Position numbers and translations under genes: made by a program. Shown here in pieces: positions 46,272 through 57,144 of a stretch of 64,000 bases of DNA (its first letter is position 1; each line of letters opens with the position of its first letter). The notes below the pieces were generated by a model that made no database searches, had not been told where the DNA came from, and was given only the letters and a program-made list of their open reading frames with translations. Source of the DNA: Hyposmocoma kahamanoa (Eukaryota; Arthropoda; Insecta; Lepidoptera; Cosmopterigidae); the NCBI RefSeq assembly GCF_003589595.1, contig NW_020653945.1, positions 10,005,027 through 10,069,026 on the forward strand, read 5' to 3'.

Positions 46272-48256
46272 TCAATAGGGGGGGAGCCAGAGTTCCCCGT
46301 CGGCTTGCCCTTGGTGGGGGGAGGAGCGCACGATCGCCCCCCCCATTACGTGGTCCGCTGGGCGGCGAGCCGCGGTGCAGACCGAGCACCGTGGGGTCGC
46401 CGTGCACCCGGAAGCCGTGTGCCCCGCCTGGCCACACCTGATACAGAGCCCGCTCCTGTCTTCACTGGACGGGCAGAGGGCTCTGGTGTGGCCAATCCCC
46501 ATGCACTTGAAGCAGCGCATGGGGCGGGGCTCCATGACGTGGACCCCAGCGGAGGACCAACCCACCAACAGGCGGCCGGCGGCCGTCACCCGTTGGGCTG
46601 CCGTCACAGGGCAGCGTACGAGGGCTGACCCCCTCCCGTTGGGGGCCAGTCTGACGGCTCCCACGCTCACGGTGGACTGGGGGCATTGGCCCTTCGCGGC
46701 CACCACCGCCCGGATCTTCTCCGGGGTCACCGACTCGTCGAGGCCCTTGTGTGTGACCCTTAATCCTGAGTGACCCTTAAATCGGCGGTTTTGGTTGGCC
46801 GCGTCACTACTGCCAGCCCCCCGATCACCTCCTCCAGCTTGGCCGCCAGGGTGTCGGCCTTCTCAGCGCTGGTCGCCCCGGGCACCTCGACCATGCGTGC
46901 ACCCGTCTGGGTATTCCGCACCCGCACGTGCGGGATGCCGAGGCTGCCCAAGTCGACCGCAGCGGTCACCGCCTCAAGGACACCCTTGTAGGTGGCCCCC
47001 TTTTCCGCCACCGCTTCAGGCCTTAGGGTGATCACCACCGCCGACGATTTCGGGGTGGCGAGCGCCCTGGGTCTGGGAGCTGTCTTGGGGGCCGCCTTGG
47101 CCCGTGCTGCTTTGGGGGTGGCAGCTGCCTTTTTGGCCTTTTTAGGCGTTTTGGTCTTGCGGCCAACTACCTGCGACCAGGGCGTTTCCGCTTGGTCGGT
47201 CGTCGTTGGGGCCGTCGCGTCAGAGGCGACGGGGTCAGCGGAGGCCGTCACTGGAGGGGCGGCAGCAGTCTTCCGCGAGAGGGCCTTCTTTATGGCCTTC
47301 TTGGGCCGCGGCCCGGCAGGCGCGTTTCGGGCCGGGGAGGGGCCCGGTATCGGCTCGAGGGGAGGCACTCTGGGAGCGGTTGCAGCGGCGGCAGCGATGG
47401 GCACTGTTACGTCGCCAGGAGCCCCTCTTCTGCCGCCCAAGGGGGGCCTTAGGACCTCCGCGGGGAGGCGCCTTTCGATGTCACTCAGGCGGGCGTCCAT
47501 CATATTCCTCATTGAGGTAAATATGTCGCGCCTGAGGTCATCGATGGCCTCCCTCACCCCCGCGTGCATTTCCGCGGAGCTGCACGGCGTTGGGGCCACC
47601 TGCGTCTTGGCCTTGGCCATGGCGGAGGAGTACCCCCCACAGGAGGAGGCCTTCAGGGCCTTCATCTCTGCCTCTAGGGCAGCGAGCTGCCCCCTCATCC
47701 GGCGGTTGTGTTCCGACATCCGCCGCGCCGCCTCGGTCGCCGTCTCTCCACGGTGGAGAAAGTCCACGGCTCCGTCCACCTTTCTGACGGCCTCTTCTAT
47801 GGCTTTGACCACCGTCCCCTTGAGGTTAGAGGACTTGGTGGTCTCCGCTATTACCGCGAGGCCGTCTCGCGCCTTCTTAGCCAGGGCCTCTCTCATGAGG
47901 TCCGCTGTGCCCTCGAGTTCAGCCTCCCCGGCCTGGCCAGGAGAGCGCTCCTCTTCGCCCGTCCCCGCGCTCACGTTCAGATTCCCCGCACTTAGTGAGC
48001 GTGGGATGGGGAACGTGGGTCTATATGACCCGCCAGGGCCATCCGCGTCGGGCACACGAGGGCGTGGTCCCGTGTTATTGTGACCCACACCGACAGCTCG
48101 GCCTCTCCGAGCTGTGTTGATTTTTGGAGCCCTACTGGGCTCTAGTGCCTCATCCTCACCCTCACGAGCACGTTTCGAGGGAGCCGATGTCCTTTGGCCT
48201 ATGGACTTTGTGCTTTGTGAGCGAAGAATCTCCTCGTCTGAGCTATCCACCTCCAA
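46272..48256 (-). pseudogene. R1-like ORF1 (gag) with CCHC knuckles, frameshifted
   Basis: The N-terminal part is low-complexity, Ala/Lys/Pro-rich, with acidic DSSDEE near the start and a coiled-coil-prone middle (ARRMSEHNRRMRGQL). The C-terminus carries three knuckles: CFKCMGIGHTRALC, CIRCGQAGHTASGC and a CSVC...H variant, the R1/TRAS/SART arrangement. The frame breaks at 46753-46780, where gtgacccttaa occurs twice 17 nt apart; deleting one unit would rejoin LRVT to HKGLDESVTPEK. The first listed codon is TTG inside the target repeat, so the true start is lost. Confidence 0.85.
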
Positions 48257-48299
48257 CTGGGCCTTACAGCCGTAACGCCGTCTATGAGAAATCTCTCGT

Positions 48300-48848
48300 A
48301 TTATATATATAATATATATCTCTCTTATTATATATTATCTTTTATTATTTTACTTTTTTAATCATTCTGGTTTTTTTATTACGACACAGTAAATAGATTT
48401 CAATATGGATACTAATCACGTTTTAATTGTAATATACTTATTTATTGAAATTAGTATTAAATCTAACATACTATGTCACGTCGGGTTTATTTTTTAAGCT
48501 TCTGTGATGTCCTATAATCATTGACTGACATTACAAATAAATGGACGACGGGTCTAATACAAAAACCACGAAAAAATGTCCCAAGTCAACCTATTTAAAC
48601 GTAGTGACATGTCAAGGAATATGAAAAAGCTAAAACGTTGAATTTAAATTGTAATGTCATCGCAGTACTGTATAATTTTGCTTGCTTCGCTGTTAGTCGA
48701 ACAAACGAAGACTAGAGCGTGAATGACGCTCTGTATACAATTTTAACGCATTATAAGTTCGGACACTTTTTAGCACGGACCCGACGTCCATATAATTGTA
48801 AGTCAATGCCTATAATTGTCATTATATTCTGGTCATGTACAATGGATT
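48300..48848. other. AT-rich intergenic DNA
   Basis: Begins with a short TA-rich palindromic stretch (48298-48320). Nothing else recognised. Confidence 0.4.
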
Positions 48849-48849
48849 T

Positions 48850-49135
48850 CTAATCGACTTCAAAAAAGGACGAGGTTCCCTGTTCGACTCTATGTTTGCT
48901 TTTTTTTTGTATATATGTTACGCGATAACTCAGGCATTTGTGAACCGATTTTGATGATTTTTTTTTTGTGTGAATGAGTGTACCTCAGTAGTGGTCGCAT
49001 TTAAATTTGAAGTAAATATGCCACCTCTAAGGGTGGCAAACTAGGGGATGAATTCAGTTTCGCGCACTTTCCGGTAACCGATTTCAATAAAACTTGGCAA
49101 ATAGATGTAATTCCACTCACTTTTGTTTTAGTACT
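48850..49135 (+). repeat. Repeat C, near full length
   Basis: tcgacttcaaaaaaggacga to ttccactcacttttg; includes both ggtggcaaactaggggatga and aacttggcaaatagatgta. The best reference for the family order. Confidence 0.85.
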
Positions 49136-49254
49136 CTGTACTGAAATTATTAAGTTTGAATTGTACGCTGTTGGATGTCCTTTAATAAATAAACTAAAGG
49201 ACTGGTTGCTCAAGCCGACAAAAAAGAGGTCATGAAACCTGTTATTTGTTAAGC

Positions 49255-49440
49255 GTATTATTTTATAGCTGGCAACAATTCTTAAACTGGCAAATTTCCT
49301 ATACTGTTAGTACTAGAGCAGCGAAACTCATTATCTGGGTCACTCAAAACATGGAGACCAGAACTGGTAAAGTTCATTTCGGTACTCGAACTCGAGACCT
49401 CCTCATTCAGCACTCACAGCGCCGTCATCATAACACACAG
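49255..49440 (-). repeat. SINE H
   Basis: Reverse complement has gaggtctcgagttcgagtac (B box region) and a body sharing ctctagtactaacagtat with the other H copies. The A box is worn. Confidence 0.6.
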
Positions 49441-49668
49441 CTTCTCTTATTCCAATGTGCTTTCACACATACCCACATTTTTTTATACACCTCGGTTTCT
49501 TTGTCCCTTGAATTTTCTTTTAATTTAACTAACCCATTGATTGGTTATAAGTTTGTTTTATTAATTAGACATTTGTAGAAGCACGGCAGCCGCGTGTCTA
49601 AGTGATTCAGGAATTTTTAGTAGTGAACTAATTGGATGCTGACCAATAATGTGTCAAATCTATGCTGC

Positions 49669-49800
49669 TTCTTCTTCTTCTTATCGTGTCGATACTTCTT
49701 TATTTTAGGACTTTGTTGATCCTGAATAGTATAGTCCGTGGCCGCGTAGAGATCTTCCCTCGCACAGGTATTAGGACACAAGAGACACAACAGCAATTCT
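49669..49800 (+). repeat. Repeat G, shorter copy
   Basis: cttcttcttcttatcgtgtc ... gtagagatcttccctcg; see 24.64 kb. Confidence 0.55.
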
Positions 49801-50204
49801 AATAAAATCAATAAAATCTAATAATTCAATACAATCTATGCTTATATTGGTTGACAGGTTACGGCCTACCATCGTGACTGCAAAAGTGGCACTGCAACTG
49901 CTTCTAAATATTGTACGAAAATTGGCAGTGGCACAGCTATAGCGCCACTCTCGCACCAGCACTGTAGCACTTCTACAAGGCATCTAATTTGAAGACGCCC
50001 TAAAGAAGTTACAAGGCTTTCCCAACCAAAGCATTCTATTGCTTAATAGGAGAACCTTATGTACCATACAATACCAAATTTAGAAATAAATTCATTTTTA
50101 GTATATTTAATTTATTTAATACTTCTTAAACTACAGATACGTAATTGCAGCAAACCGCAACAGTCACTATTTTCGTATATTTTTGTCATTATTAAGTTTT
50201 TTTA

Positions 50205-50300
50205 ATCTCATCATCTCATTTCAGCCGAAAGGCGTCCGCTGCAGAACATAGGCCTTCCCCAAAGAACGCCACTACGACCGGTCTTGTGCTGCTTGTATTC
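50205..50300 (+). repeat. Repeat piece with aacataggccttccccaaag
   Basis: Contains tcatttcagccgaaaggcgt ccgctgcagaacatagg. This is a variant of a widespread lepidopteran 3'-end motif in my general knowledge. Only about 90 bp remain. Confidence 0.5.
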
Positions 50301-50318
50301 AGTGGATGTTTTTTAATC

Positions 50319-50609
50319 CTATTCAAATTCAAAATTTTTGAAATTATTTTCCTTAAACAAGTATATAAAAAGAAGAATAACAAAGCACGCCGTTAAAAGA
50401 CTCCTAAGCCTTTTAATGACATATTTTGTTATTGTCTCATTGTTTAGGCTTGTGGTTGTCTTCCTACTTTTGTACATTACATTGTGGAATAACATTGTAA
50501 AACGAACTCTGTAAGTACATTTTGCAGGATCTTGCTTACTCATCCTTCGCACCCGACCCATATTCATACAGTCCGCTACACTAATAGCATCGTAAGAATT
50601 AATATACAA
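50319..50609 (-). repeat. Repeat M, possible LINE tail
   Basis: Open for 96 codons on the minus strand without recognisable domain motifs. The stretch ggatcttgcttactcatcc to atacagtccgct recurs at 12.78-12.85 kb, so it belongs to a repeat. Confidence 0.4.
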
Positions 50610-50671
50610 ACAATTAATAACCTAATATGACCTAGTTTTAATACAACCTTTTTAGTGTCAATACTTCCACA

Positions 50672-50808
50672 GTAGAACTTTAAGGAAGTACTGCCGTCTT
50701 ACCTATTTCTGGCGCCAAGCAATATAAATGAATATAATGAGAGCATTATTGCGTTCCGGTTGAATGAAATTACAGGTACATGGGACTTTTCAACATATAT
50801 CTCAAAAG
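50672..50808 (+). repeat. Repeat A, worn central part
   Basis: agtagaactttaaggaagtac to acatgggacttttcaac. The hairpin is expanded by an AT insertion (ataaatgaatataatgaga). Confidence 0.7.
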
Positions 50809-50849
50809 CTTAATCCAGCTGTAATTATTATTATGTATTGTAATTAATT

Positions 50850-51022
50850 AATACTTAAGTAATTCTAAATTCAAATTCAAATTATCTTTATTTCATAGGT
50901 AATCAAATTACACTTGAAATCGTCATATTAATTAAACTCTACTGCTCATTCGTTAGGCAGAGTCCTCTGAGAAGAATGAGCAAGAAACTGTATAGGGGTT
51001 GCTCTTTTAAATATACAATTGA
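50850..51022 (-). repeat. LINE 3' end
   Basis: On the minus strand this reads gcagagtcctctgagaaga-type sequence reversed (plus: gaatgagcaagaaactgtat) and ends in the aataaagataatttgaattt tail. From general knowledge this is the 3' end of a common lepidopteran LINE. It is interrupted on its upstream side by a PLE scrap. Confidence 0.6.
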
Positions 51023-51172
51023 ATACATTTAACATTTAGGAAATAAAACTATTACTCCGGATTTAAATCGCGTATATTTGTTATTTCAAACAAACCGACG
51101 GACCCTTTACAGGTCCCATGGTCACGGTTGACTGAGACCAAGCCTAAGAACTCGATATACATTTAACATTTA
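51023..51172. mobile_element. Penelope-like scrap with 16 bp target duplication
   Basis: atacatttaacattta occurs at 51023-51038 and, identical, at 51157-51172. Between them is a 118 bp PLE terminus: ggaaataaaactattactcc at the left, the acctgtaaaggg motif (reverse strand) and ...agaactcgat at the right, the same termini as at 15.8 and 61.8 kb. Confidence 0.8.
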
Positions 51173-51654
51173 CAATATTTATTTTAAACATCTTATATTG
51201 AGACTACCTGCAAGAGCTAAACGGGTCACTACCATGGATTCTTGTTATCCAAGTACGCAGAAGCTGTTTAACCTTTATGTAATTTTTACACTACATATAT
51301 TTTTTTAAATTACTGACACAAAGGTAGCATCATTACCATTCTCTAGCTTGTTCAGCGAATGGAATTCCAACTCAACTTTTTAATTAACTTCGATTTCTTG
51401 GAAAACTTTTTGGAATGCCGCCGCTCTAGCATTAAATTTCACAATGGTTAGCTTTTCAGTGATCGATTTTGTTTAGGAGTTAGTAGTCAAAACATTGTTT
51501 TAATATACAAATTGCTGTAAACAATAAATAAAATGGGGACTGGATGGCTTATAGCAAATATTAATTTCAAACAAAATGTTAATAATATCTTTAGAAATAG
51601 TAGTTTACTAGTAAGTAGTAGTAGTAGTACTTAGATTGGCATTACAGGTTCTAG

Positions 51655-51740
51655 CTTTGTCAGATTGAAGGTATTTTACCTAGTGTTCGATCTTTGTATT
51701 AATAGTTATAACGAACTAGTGGAGTAATTTTACAAAAATC
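51655..51740 (+). repeat. SINE J, tail
   Basis: gtgttcgatctttgtattaa tagttataacgaactagtgg; the head is degraded. Confidence 0.5.
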
Positions 51741-51912
51741 ACTGGATCGCCGGGGAAATCTCCTTGATTTTTTATTTCTTTTTAAAGTACTGCGTAACCA
51801 CGTAAGTTGATCTTAGTTGCTAGCTCTTTTCAATTACAGTATCCCGTCGAGACTACCCTGTCACAATCACACCCATTGTCATAGAATGGTTACATACGTC
51901 AACAATGCGCGG

Positions 51913-51955
51913 TTGTATCGATGCAATCGCGCGTTTGTATCGATGCAGTCGCGCG
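51913..51955 (+). repeat. 22 bp minisatellite, about 2.5 units
   Basis: ttgtatcgatgcaatcgcgcg and tttgtatcgatgcagtcgcg, followed by a diverged third unit. CpG-rich within AT-rich DNA. Confidence 0.7.
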
Positions 51956-51974
51956 TTTCCATCGCTGCTAAAAG

Positions 51975-53490
51975 TCGCCGCGTGTAACCGCTCTTAGGCG
52001 CAAACTCATCGAACCCCAGACTGATCAATCAAATCAATCACATTGTAAAACGCACGTTGAGAATAATAATGTCACTATATAAAAACCGTCATTCTTTAAT
52101 TTGTAACGCCATCTTGGATTTGAGGGTACGAACTTTATAATGCAAAAACACCCGTGAACGTTGTTTTCCTTAAACTGCCTACATGACGTAGTGGCATAAT
52201 GCTGTATAAAGGGAACTGGGCATATGAGACAGCCCGATACCGACTTTTTTAGAAGTGACAGAGATTGTTGAGATATCGAACAGTTTAATATCAACTCTGT
52301 GAAATTAACGTTATTTTTAAGATTTTGAATTAAGACTAATTCAGTACAGGATTGCCGAGCTAGACCTACGCGGAATACATAAAAAACATTTTTTTGATAT
52401 ATGAACCCTTTTTGACGATATTACATAATGTTGATTTAATGTTAAGTTACGTGAAAAATTAAGAAAAATAGTGGCACTGAACTTAGGTCTCAAAAAATAA
52501 TTTTAATTTATTGTGATAGTGAAAGTTAGCATAATACTTCTAAAACTATGTGGGTTACACACAATTGTAGCTGAAAACCGCATTCAAAAATCTTTGTTGA
52601 GTAAGAAATTGGCAGTGATCACAATTTTAACAACTTGAATAGTTCATTGAATTTGAATAGTTTGCATTGTGTCGCTATCATTCTCAGTGTACACAATAAT
52701 ATATCACTTGGCAAGTTCCGCGCGCTTGTTCTCAGCAATTTGTTAAATGAGTAGTTGGTTCTTTTTTTTAAAATAATGAATCGAAATTTGTTTCGATATG
52801 AGTTTACAATTATACCATGCGATGTTTGCCAGTAATTAGCTTAGCATACAATATTATGTACCTTCCTAGTTGTCGTTTTCATTTCAATCTTTAGAAATAA
52901 CATTACATTTATTTTTAAATGTTATCGTTGAATTTCTATTCAAATAAATGAGCAGTTAGTTGAGTTTAGAAAGTGTGTAAACATATTTTAATTTAAACAA
53001 TACATTTTAAAAATCGAAATCATGCCTGACTGCTATTGCTTTTCTATGTACATGCAATAAAGAAAGTGGACACGGTACAACTCCAACCAAAATCCATTAT
53101 ATTTGCTCGTTTGCTGTAACACGTGTTCACGAGAATAAAAGAAACGTTAGAAAGACTCTCGAAAAAAGTGACAGATAGAGAGACATTTGATATTATCTTT
53201 TTTATTAGGTGTATGTTCTTCCAGCACGAAGAAAATTTGGTCTGGCACACTCGTCTAATATTTGTTACAAAAGATATTTTCTTCACAACATGTTTTTGTC
53301 GGAGATTTGACAAGGGATAAATTGAATCTATGTAATTCTTGTCACGAAAAATAGTTAAGGAACATAACGTTGATAAAAAATATAGAACACCCACCACTAA
53401 AGGTCATGCTCATGGCATTCTTTGTATCTCTAAGGTTCTGGAATCCCCATATCGCGTTCTTCGCCTGACATCTACTTCAGATAAAGATTG
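51975..53490. other. AT-rich stretch, no repeat recognised
   Basis: The frames at 52034-52294 and 53044-53397 have no recognisable motifs. Nothing here matches the window's repeat families. Confidence 0.4.
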
Positions 53491-53494
53491 TATC

Positions 53495-53665
53495 ATACAA
53501 TACAATACAATATGCTTTATTTCTCTCAATAAGGTATAGTCACAGTGTATGAATACATTAAAAATACAATTATTACTTACTAAAAAGTAAAAATAACAAT
53601 AACAAATATCTTTGCGAGAGCTGAAGTCTGTACTAGGTTGGAAACCTGTGTTACAAATCAAATAT
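53495..53665 (-). repeat. Repeat L, LINE 3' end
   Basis: (caata)n next to tgctttatttctctcaataa, then aggttggaaacctgtgttac on the right. 58.61 kb has the same order (ctttatttctctcttaac ... taggttcacctgtgttacg). The tandem tail suggests a LINE end on the minus strand. Confidence 0.55.
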
Positions 53666-53669
53666 CGCA

Positions 53670-54490
53670 AGGTCCCTACCCATCACACGAAATTATTCAA
53701 AACTTACAGCACCGGCAAGACAAATAACACGCAAGAACATTATTTCAAAAAGCTAATAAATTAGGTGCCATAGTGTCGTACTACATACCGTACTGACTTG
53801 ACTCTTCCAGAAGGATATACCCTGATTTTACTGATCTCCACTTGTTATGACGTCAACACTTTACTTTTTGCATTTGCTTCAATTCGTAGCCGTTTAATTT
53901 TTTTTTTTTTTTGTTCACAGAATTATACACAGAATGCAGGCATACGCCATCTCGGGTAATGACTGATTGATAAAAGCTCGCCCGGTGGATTCTCGGAGAC
54001 CTACCCACTAAAAACCTATGTATACACCCTTTCCTACTGATCTCCCACCGTATACTCACACCCGTCCTTTTAATTTGCTGATATAACATTCTATTACATT
54101 TTTTTTCTTGTTCGATTTCGATTACATATTCTGAATTTCATAAATCCTGTTCATAAAATTTAATTGGCCGGGAGAGTACAGGCCTGGACCGAATTATTGT
54201 CAATAGCGCCCCGGATAAACGAATAAAACGTTTATTAAATTAATTTCGGACGCCTCGCTTTTCAATATTGTAGCTCCGTTTAGCTGCTTATTAATTTTTA
54301 AGTAGCTAGATTAAATTCGAAAGGAAATTTTAATTTGTTTAGCAATTCGATATGTAAGCAGCCTGAATGTTCGATGTGGCCTGATAACAAGCTGTATTCC
54401 ATGCAGTTCGGTTTAAGGAGTCACCAGACTTATCGACACGGAATCACATTAGCATAAAAACCTTTACGATCTTGTAATAAAACGTTCTGT
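53670..54490. other. Repeat-free stretch
   Basis: No family or frame; 54150-54480 has near-average base composition and could be unique DNA. Confidence 0.35.
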
Positions 54491-54493
54491 GTT

Positions 54494-54736
54494 TCACGTG
54501 GGCTCGTACGCGGCTACTACTAATCTCCTTCCTGCCAATTTCTGACCGCATCTGAAAGCAGCTGATGACGACTGATCGGCGGCGACGATACTCGGAAGAG
54601 TCACGCCAGAAACGGTGGCGTTAACGCGCGAATGGCCGCGTCGACAGCCGACCGACTCCGCGTCTGTCGCCGTCGCCGTCATAGCCGCGCCGACGTCGGC
54701 GTCCGAACGGCTGCTTCGACTTTCAAACGTTCGCAT
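54494..54736 (-). other. GC/CpG-rich island with 80-codon frame
   Basis: About 240 bp rich in CG dinucleotides in AT-rich surroundings. The minus-strand frame begins MRTFESRSSRSDADVGAA and is Ala/Ser/Arg-rich without a known motif. It might be a promoter-proximal exon, or the GC-rich part of repeat K, which starts 50 bp to the right. No splice or promoter signal decides it. Confidence 0.3.
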
Positions 54737-54785
54737 CTACAGCAAATCAACTAAGGGTCGCTTCAAATAACTACAGTTAGGCGGA

Positions 54786-54905
54786 GCGACGCAGCAATGC
54801 AACATAAACTTTACCGTGTACAAGGCTGTATTTATTTAAACAACAAATTTAAAAAAAGATGCAGGAAGCGGCAGCGCGGCAGCGGCGTCGAGAAGCGCCG
54901 GATAC
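54786..54905 (+). repeat. Repeat K
   Basis: cagcaatgcaacataaactt ... aaaaaaagatgcaggaagcg, flanked by GC-rich gcggagcgacg and gcggcagcgcggcagcggcg. Confidence 0.55.
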
Positions 54906-54909
54906 AATT

Positions 54910-55340
54910 TATGAAATGCAATAAAGTATAGAACATATTCTCTACTAAGTAAAATGCACATTTGTTGTAACTAAATAACTGCCTTAACTAAAATTGACTT
55001 AACATTTTGAGCTGCAGCTCGTATCACTCTTTCAGTTAATGAATTATATTTTAATATAAAAAAGTAAACGCAACGATTAGCAGAAAATGTTAGTTATTAA
55101 AAGCTACATTCGTACGTTCCTTAGTTACACAAAATAGTTACGACAGTTAGTGAAAATTACATTGTTTTTAATTAAACTTGCTCACCTTTATGTTAATTTG
55201 AATAAAAATAGGAGAATAAGTTTAAAACTGTCAAAGTAAACAGCCGTGTTTTACCAATCAATCAATCAACATATTTAATGGTTATCATAAGTCATAACAT
55301 TGTAGCGTGTACAGACTTATTTAACTCAGCTATGATGTAC
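54910..55340. other. AT-rich spacer
   Basis: Nothing recognised. Confidence 0.4.
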
Positions 55341-55343
55341 CTC

Positions 55344-55557
55344 TTAGGCTCAACTCACACTGGCGCAGAGTCGAAGCGTCGCGACGCGTCATGTTTTTCG
55401 CTTATATCATATTCATCTATATTTTCCAATTATTAAGGTACAAATTTGTGTTTTGCAAATATGGAATCGAGCGGCGACGCGCGTCGCCTGGCGGTGGAGT
55501 TGAAAAACAGGATGCGACGCGACGCTTCGACTCTGCGCCAGTGTGAGTTGAGCCTTA
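55344..55557. mobile_element. MITE with perfect 37 bp TIRs and TTA target
   Basis: TTA at 55344-55346 and 55555-55557 flank TIRs 55347-55383 (ggctcaactcacactggcgc...) and 55518-55554, which are exact reverse complements. Interior about 134 bp. A TWA target duplication is typical of PIF/Harbinger. The perfect, CpG-rich TIRs suggest recent movement. Confidence 0.88.
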
Positions 55558-55559
55558 AT

Positions 55560-56115
55560 AATCTAATTAAATTATAAAATATGTAAATTTCAAATTCAAA
55601 CAATAATTCTAAATATCAGAAGAGAATTTAATTAATTGTGTTGTGTAATATTAAATTATTTTAATATTTAAATTAAATTATATTCACACTATACTTTTAT
55701 TACAACACACTATACTCTCACTTAAATATTCATCAACCGTGTAATAGCATTTTTTAATCAATAGCTATGGCAATACCCTCCTTAATATATCCAAGGAAAG
55801 GATTTTTGACCTTTGTGTGGCAGTTTGTTGTAGAGTTTACGGCACCATGTTTAGGGCGCTTTTTTCTAAAGAGCTGTTTTACAAGAGATGGTGCCAGTGG
55901 TGAACATTGGAGGATTTGGAGAGCGTAGATTAAATCCAGAAACAACCGTTTATTCCCCCTAGAGTTCAGGGTTAGATTTTAGAAATATACATGATTCCAA
56001 TATGTATAGACTTGGAAATTTTAGCACTTTTAACCGTTCAAAGAATGTTCATGCGATCTAAGTATGATTTTGCAAGAAAGTTCTATTTTGTGGACCATAA
56101 TTCGGAGCGCATATC
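55560..56115. other. Intergenic DNA, nothing recognised
   Basis: No assignment. Confidence 0.4.
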
Positions 56116-56118
56116 AGG

Positions 56119-56221
56119 GACACGGCGCGACTTGCAATAGAGCGGCATAAAGCGAGAAATATGTATGAGAGACAGCAGTATCCAGCGCTAAACGTCGCTC
56201 TCGTGCAAGTCACGCCCTGTC
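56119..56221. mobile_element. Small hairpin element, TIRs about 26 bp
   Basis: gacacggcgcgacttgcaat...gcg at the left pairs with cgctctcgtgcaagtcacgc...gtc at the right with four mismatches. 103 bp in all; probably a MITE. Confidence 0.6.
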
Positions 56222-56424
56222 GTGCTAGCCTAACAGATCACGATAGAGCATATTAAGCGCACACATATACCTATAGTGTTTTTTTAAAATGGGGCAGTAT
56301 CAGTAAATCTGAAACCGTACAAGATACAACGAAACTGTCTTAGGAACCATAAAGTATTTTTTTGTGGAAAGAATTTTGGCATAGTCAATTTTTTTGTTAA
56401 GCGTGAGTTGTCTATAACATGAAT

Positions 56425-56650
56425 AAAATTGATCAATTTTTTTTTTGTGCTAATCGATTCAGTATCATGAAGGAATCATTTCATTGTACGTGACGAAAAA
56501 AAATCAGGACAGCAGATGTTGGTGAAATTTCATAAAATGTTTTCATACAAAATAAATAAGATTGACTAATTTTTTTTTAATACTATCTATCTATCAACTC
56601 ATCTTCTTGTAAGGACGATTTCATTGTACGAGAAGAAAAAATGAATAGCG
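56425..56650 (+). repeat. Imperfect tandem duplication, period about 140 bp
   Basis: tttcattgtacg with following gacgaaaaa/agaagaaaaa occurs at about 56479 and 56619, each preceded by gattga(t/c)...aattttttttt. Two worn units. Confidence 0.55.
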
Positions 56651-56659
56651 TTTGAAACT

Positions 56660-57000
56660 ACGACAAAATCCATTCTCAAAAGGGAATGTGGAAAATGCGA
56701 CTCGTCCACTGCGGGTAGTACCGACGCCCGGTGTACAGGGAGGGACAGAAACAAATTATAATTTGAGCTAGCTCTAAGCGACAATTCCCGTAATTGTGTG
56801 TTGCTCATGAAAACATTCCGTTCTATACAAATCGAAATATTTTACAAAAATAAATTTTGTAAAGCCCACATACCTACTTAAACAGTCTTGGATTCTATAG
56901 TTGTAATAACAGATTGTTGGCAATATAAAAAAATACTTTTTGTCTCGTTTATTCATTGTCTGGCACCTATATGCTTTTTTATGTCAACACATCACAAAAA
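56660..57000. other. Intergenic DNA, nothing recognised
   Basis: No assignment. Confidence 0.4.
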
Positions 57001-57002
57001 CA

Positions 57003-57140
57003 ACACGTGCGCCTGGTGGTAAGCGACGCGTCTACCCATAATAGTTGCAATGTCAGTTTTAAATCGTAAAGCTCAGAAGGGCATTGCCACTGCGACTTCT
57101 CATGTAACTATAGTTTCACCTACCCCTCACGCTTGACTGA
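57003..57140 (-). repeat. Repeat A, worn 3' half
   Basis: acgtgcgcctggtggtaagc to tagtttcacctacccctcac; diverged and truncated at both ends. Confidence 0.75.
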
Positions 57141-57144
57141 ATTA

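Larger units (their letters stand above)
42992..48246 (-). mobile_element. R1-clade non-LTR retrotransposon, 5' truncated
   Basis: GC-rich (clearly above the AT-rich surround) element with poly(A) as a T-run at 42992-43007 and coding order gag, then EN-RT, on the minus strand. The 9 bp direct repeat ccacctcca at 42981-42989 and 48247-48255 fits a target-site duplication; bridging it rejoins a smaller LINE/SINE tail, so this element inserted into an existing repeat. It starts inside ORF1 with no 5' UTR. It does not sit in TTAGG repeats or rDNA. A 100-N gap lies in ORF2. Confidence 0.85.

Noticed and set aside
46992..48083. Long plus-strand open frame (363 codons)
   Set aside because: Antisense shadow of the GC-rich gag frame; in GC-rich DNA the complementary strand often stays open. 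It has no motifs. The same applies to 44592-45728 plus strand.
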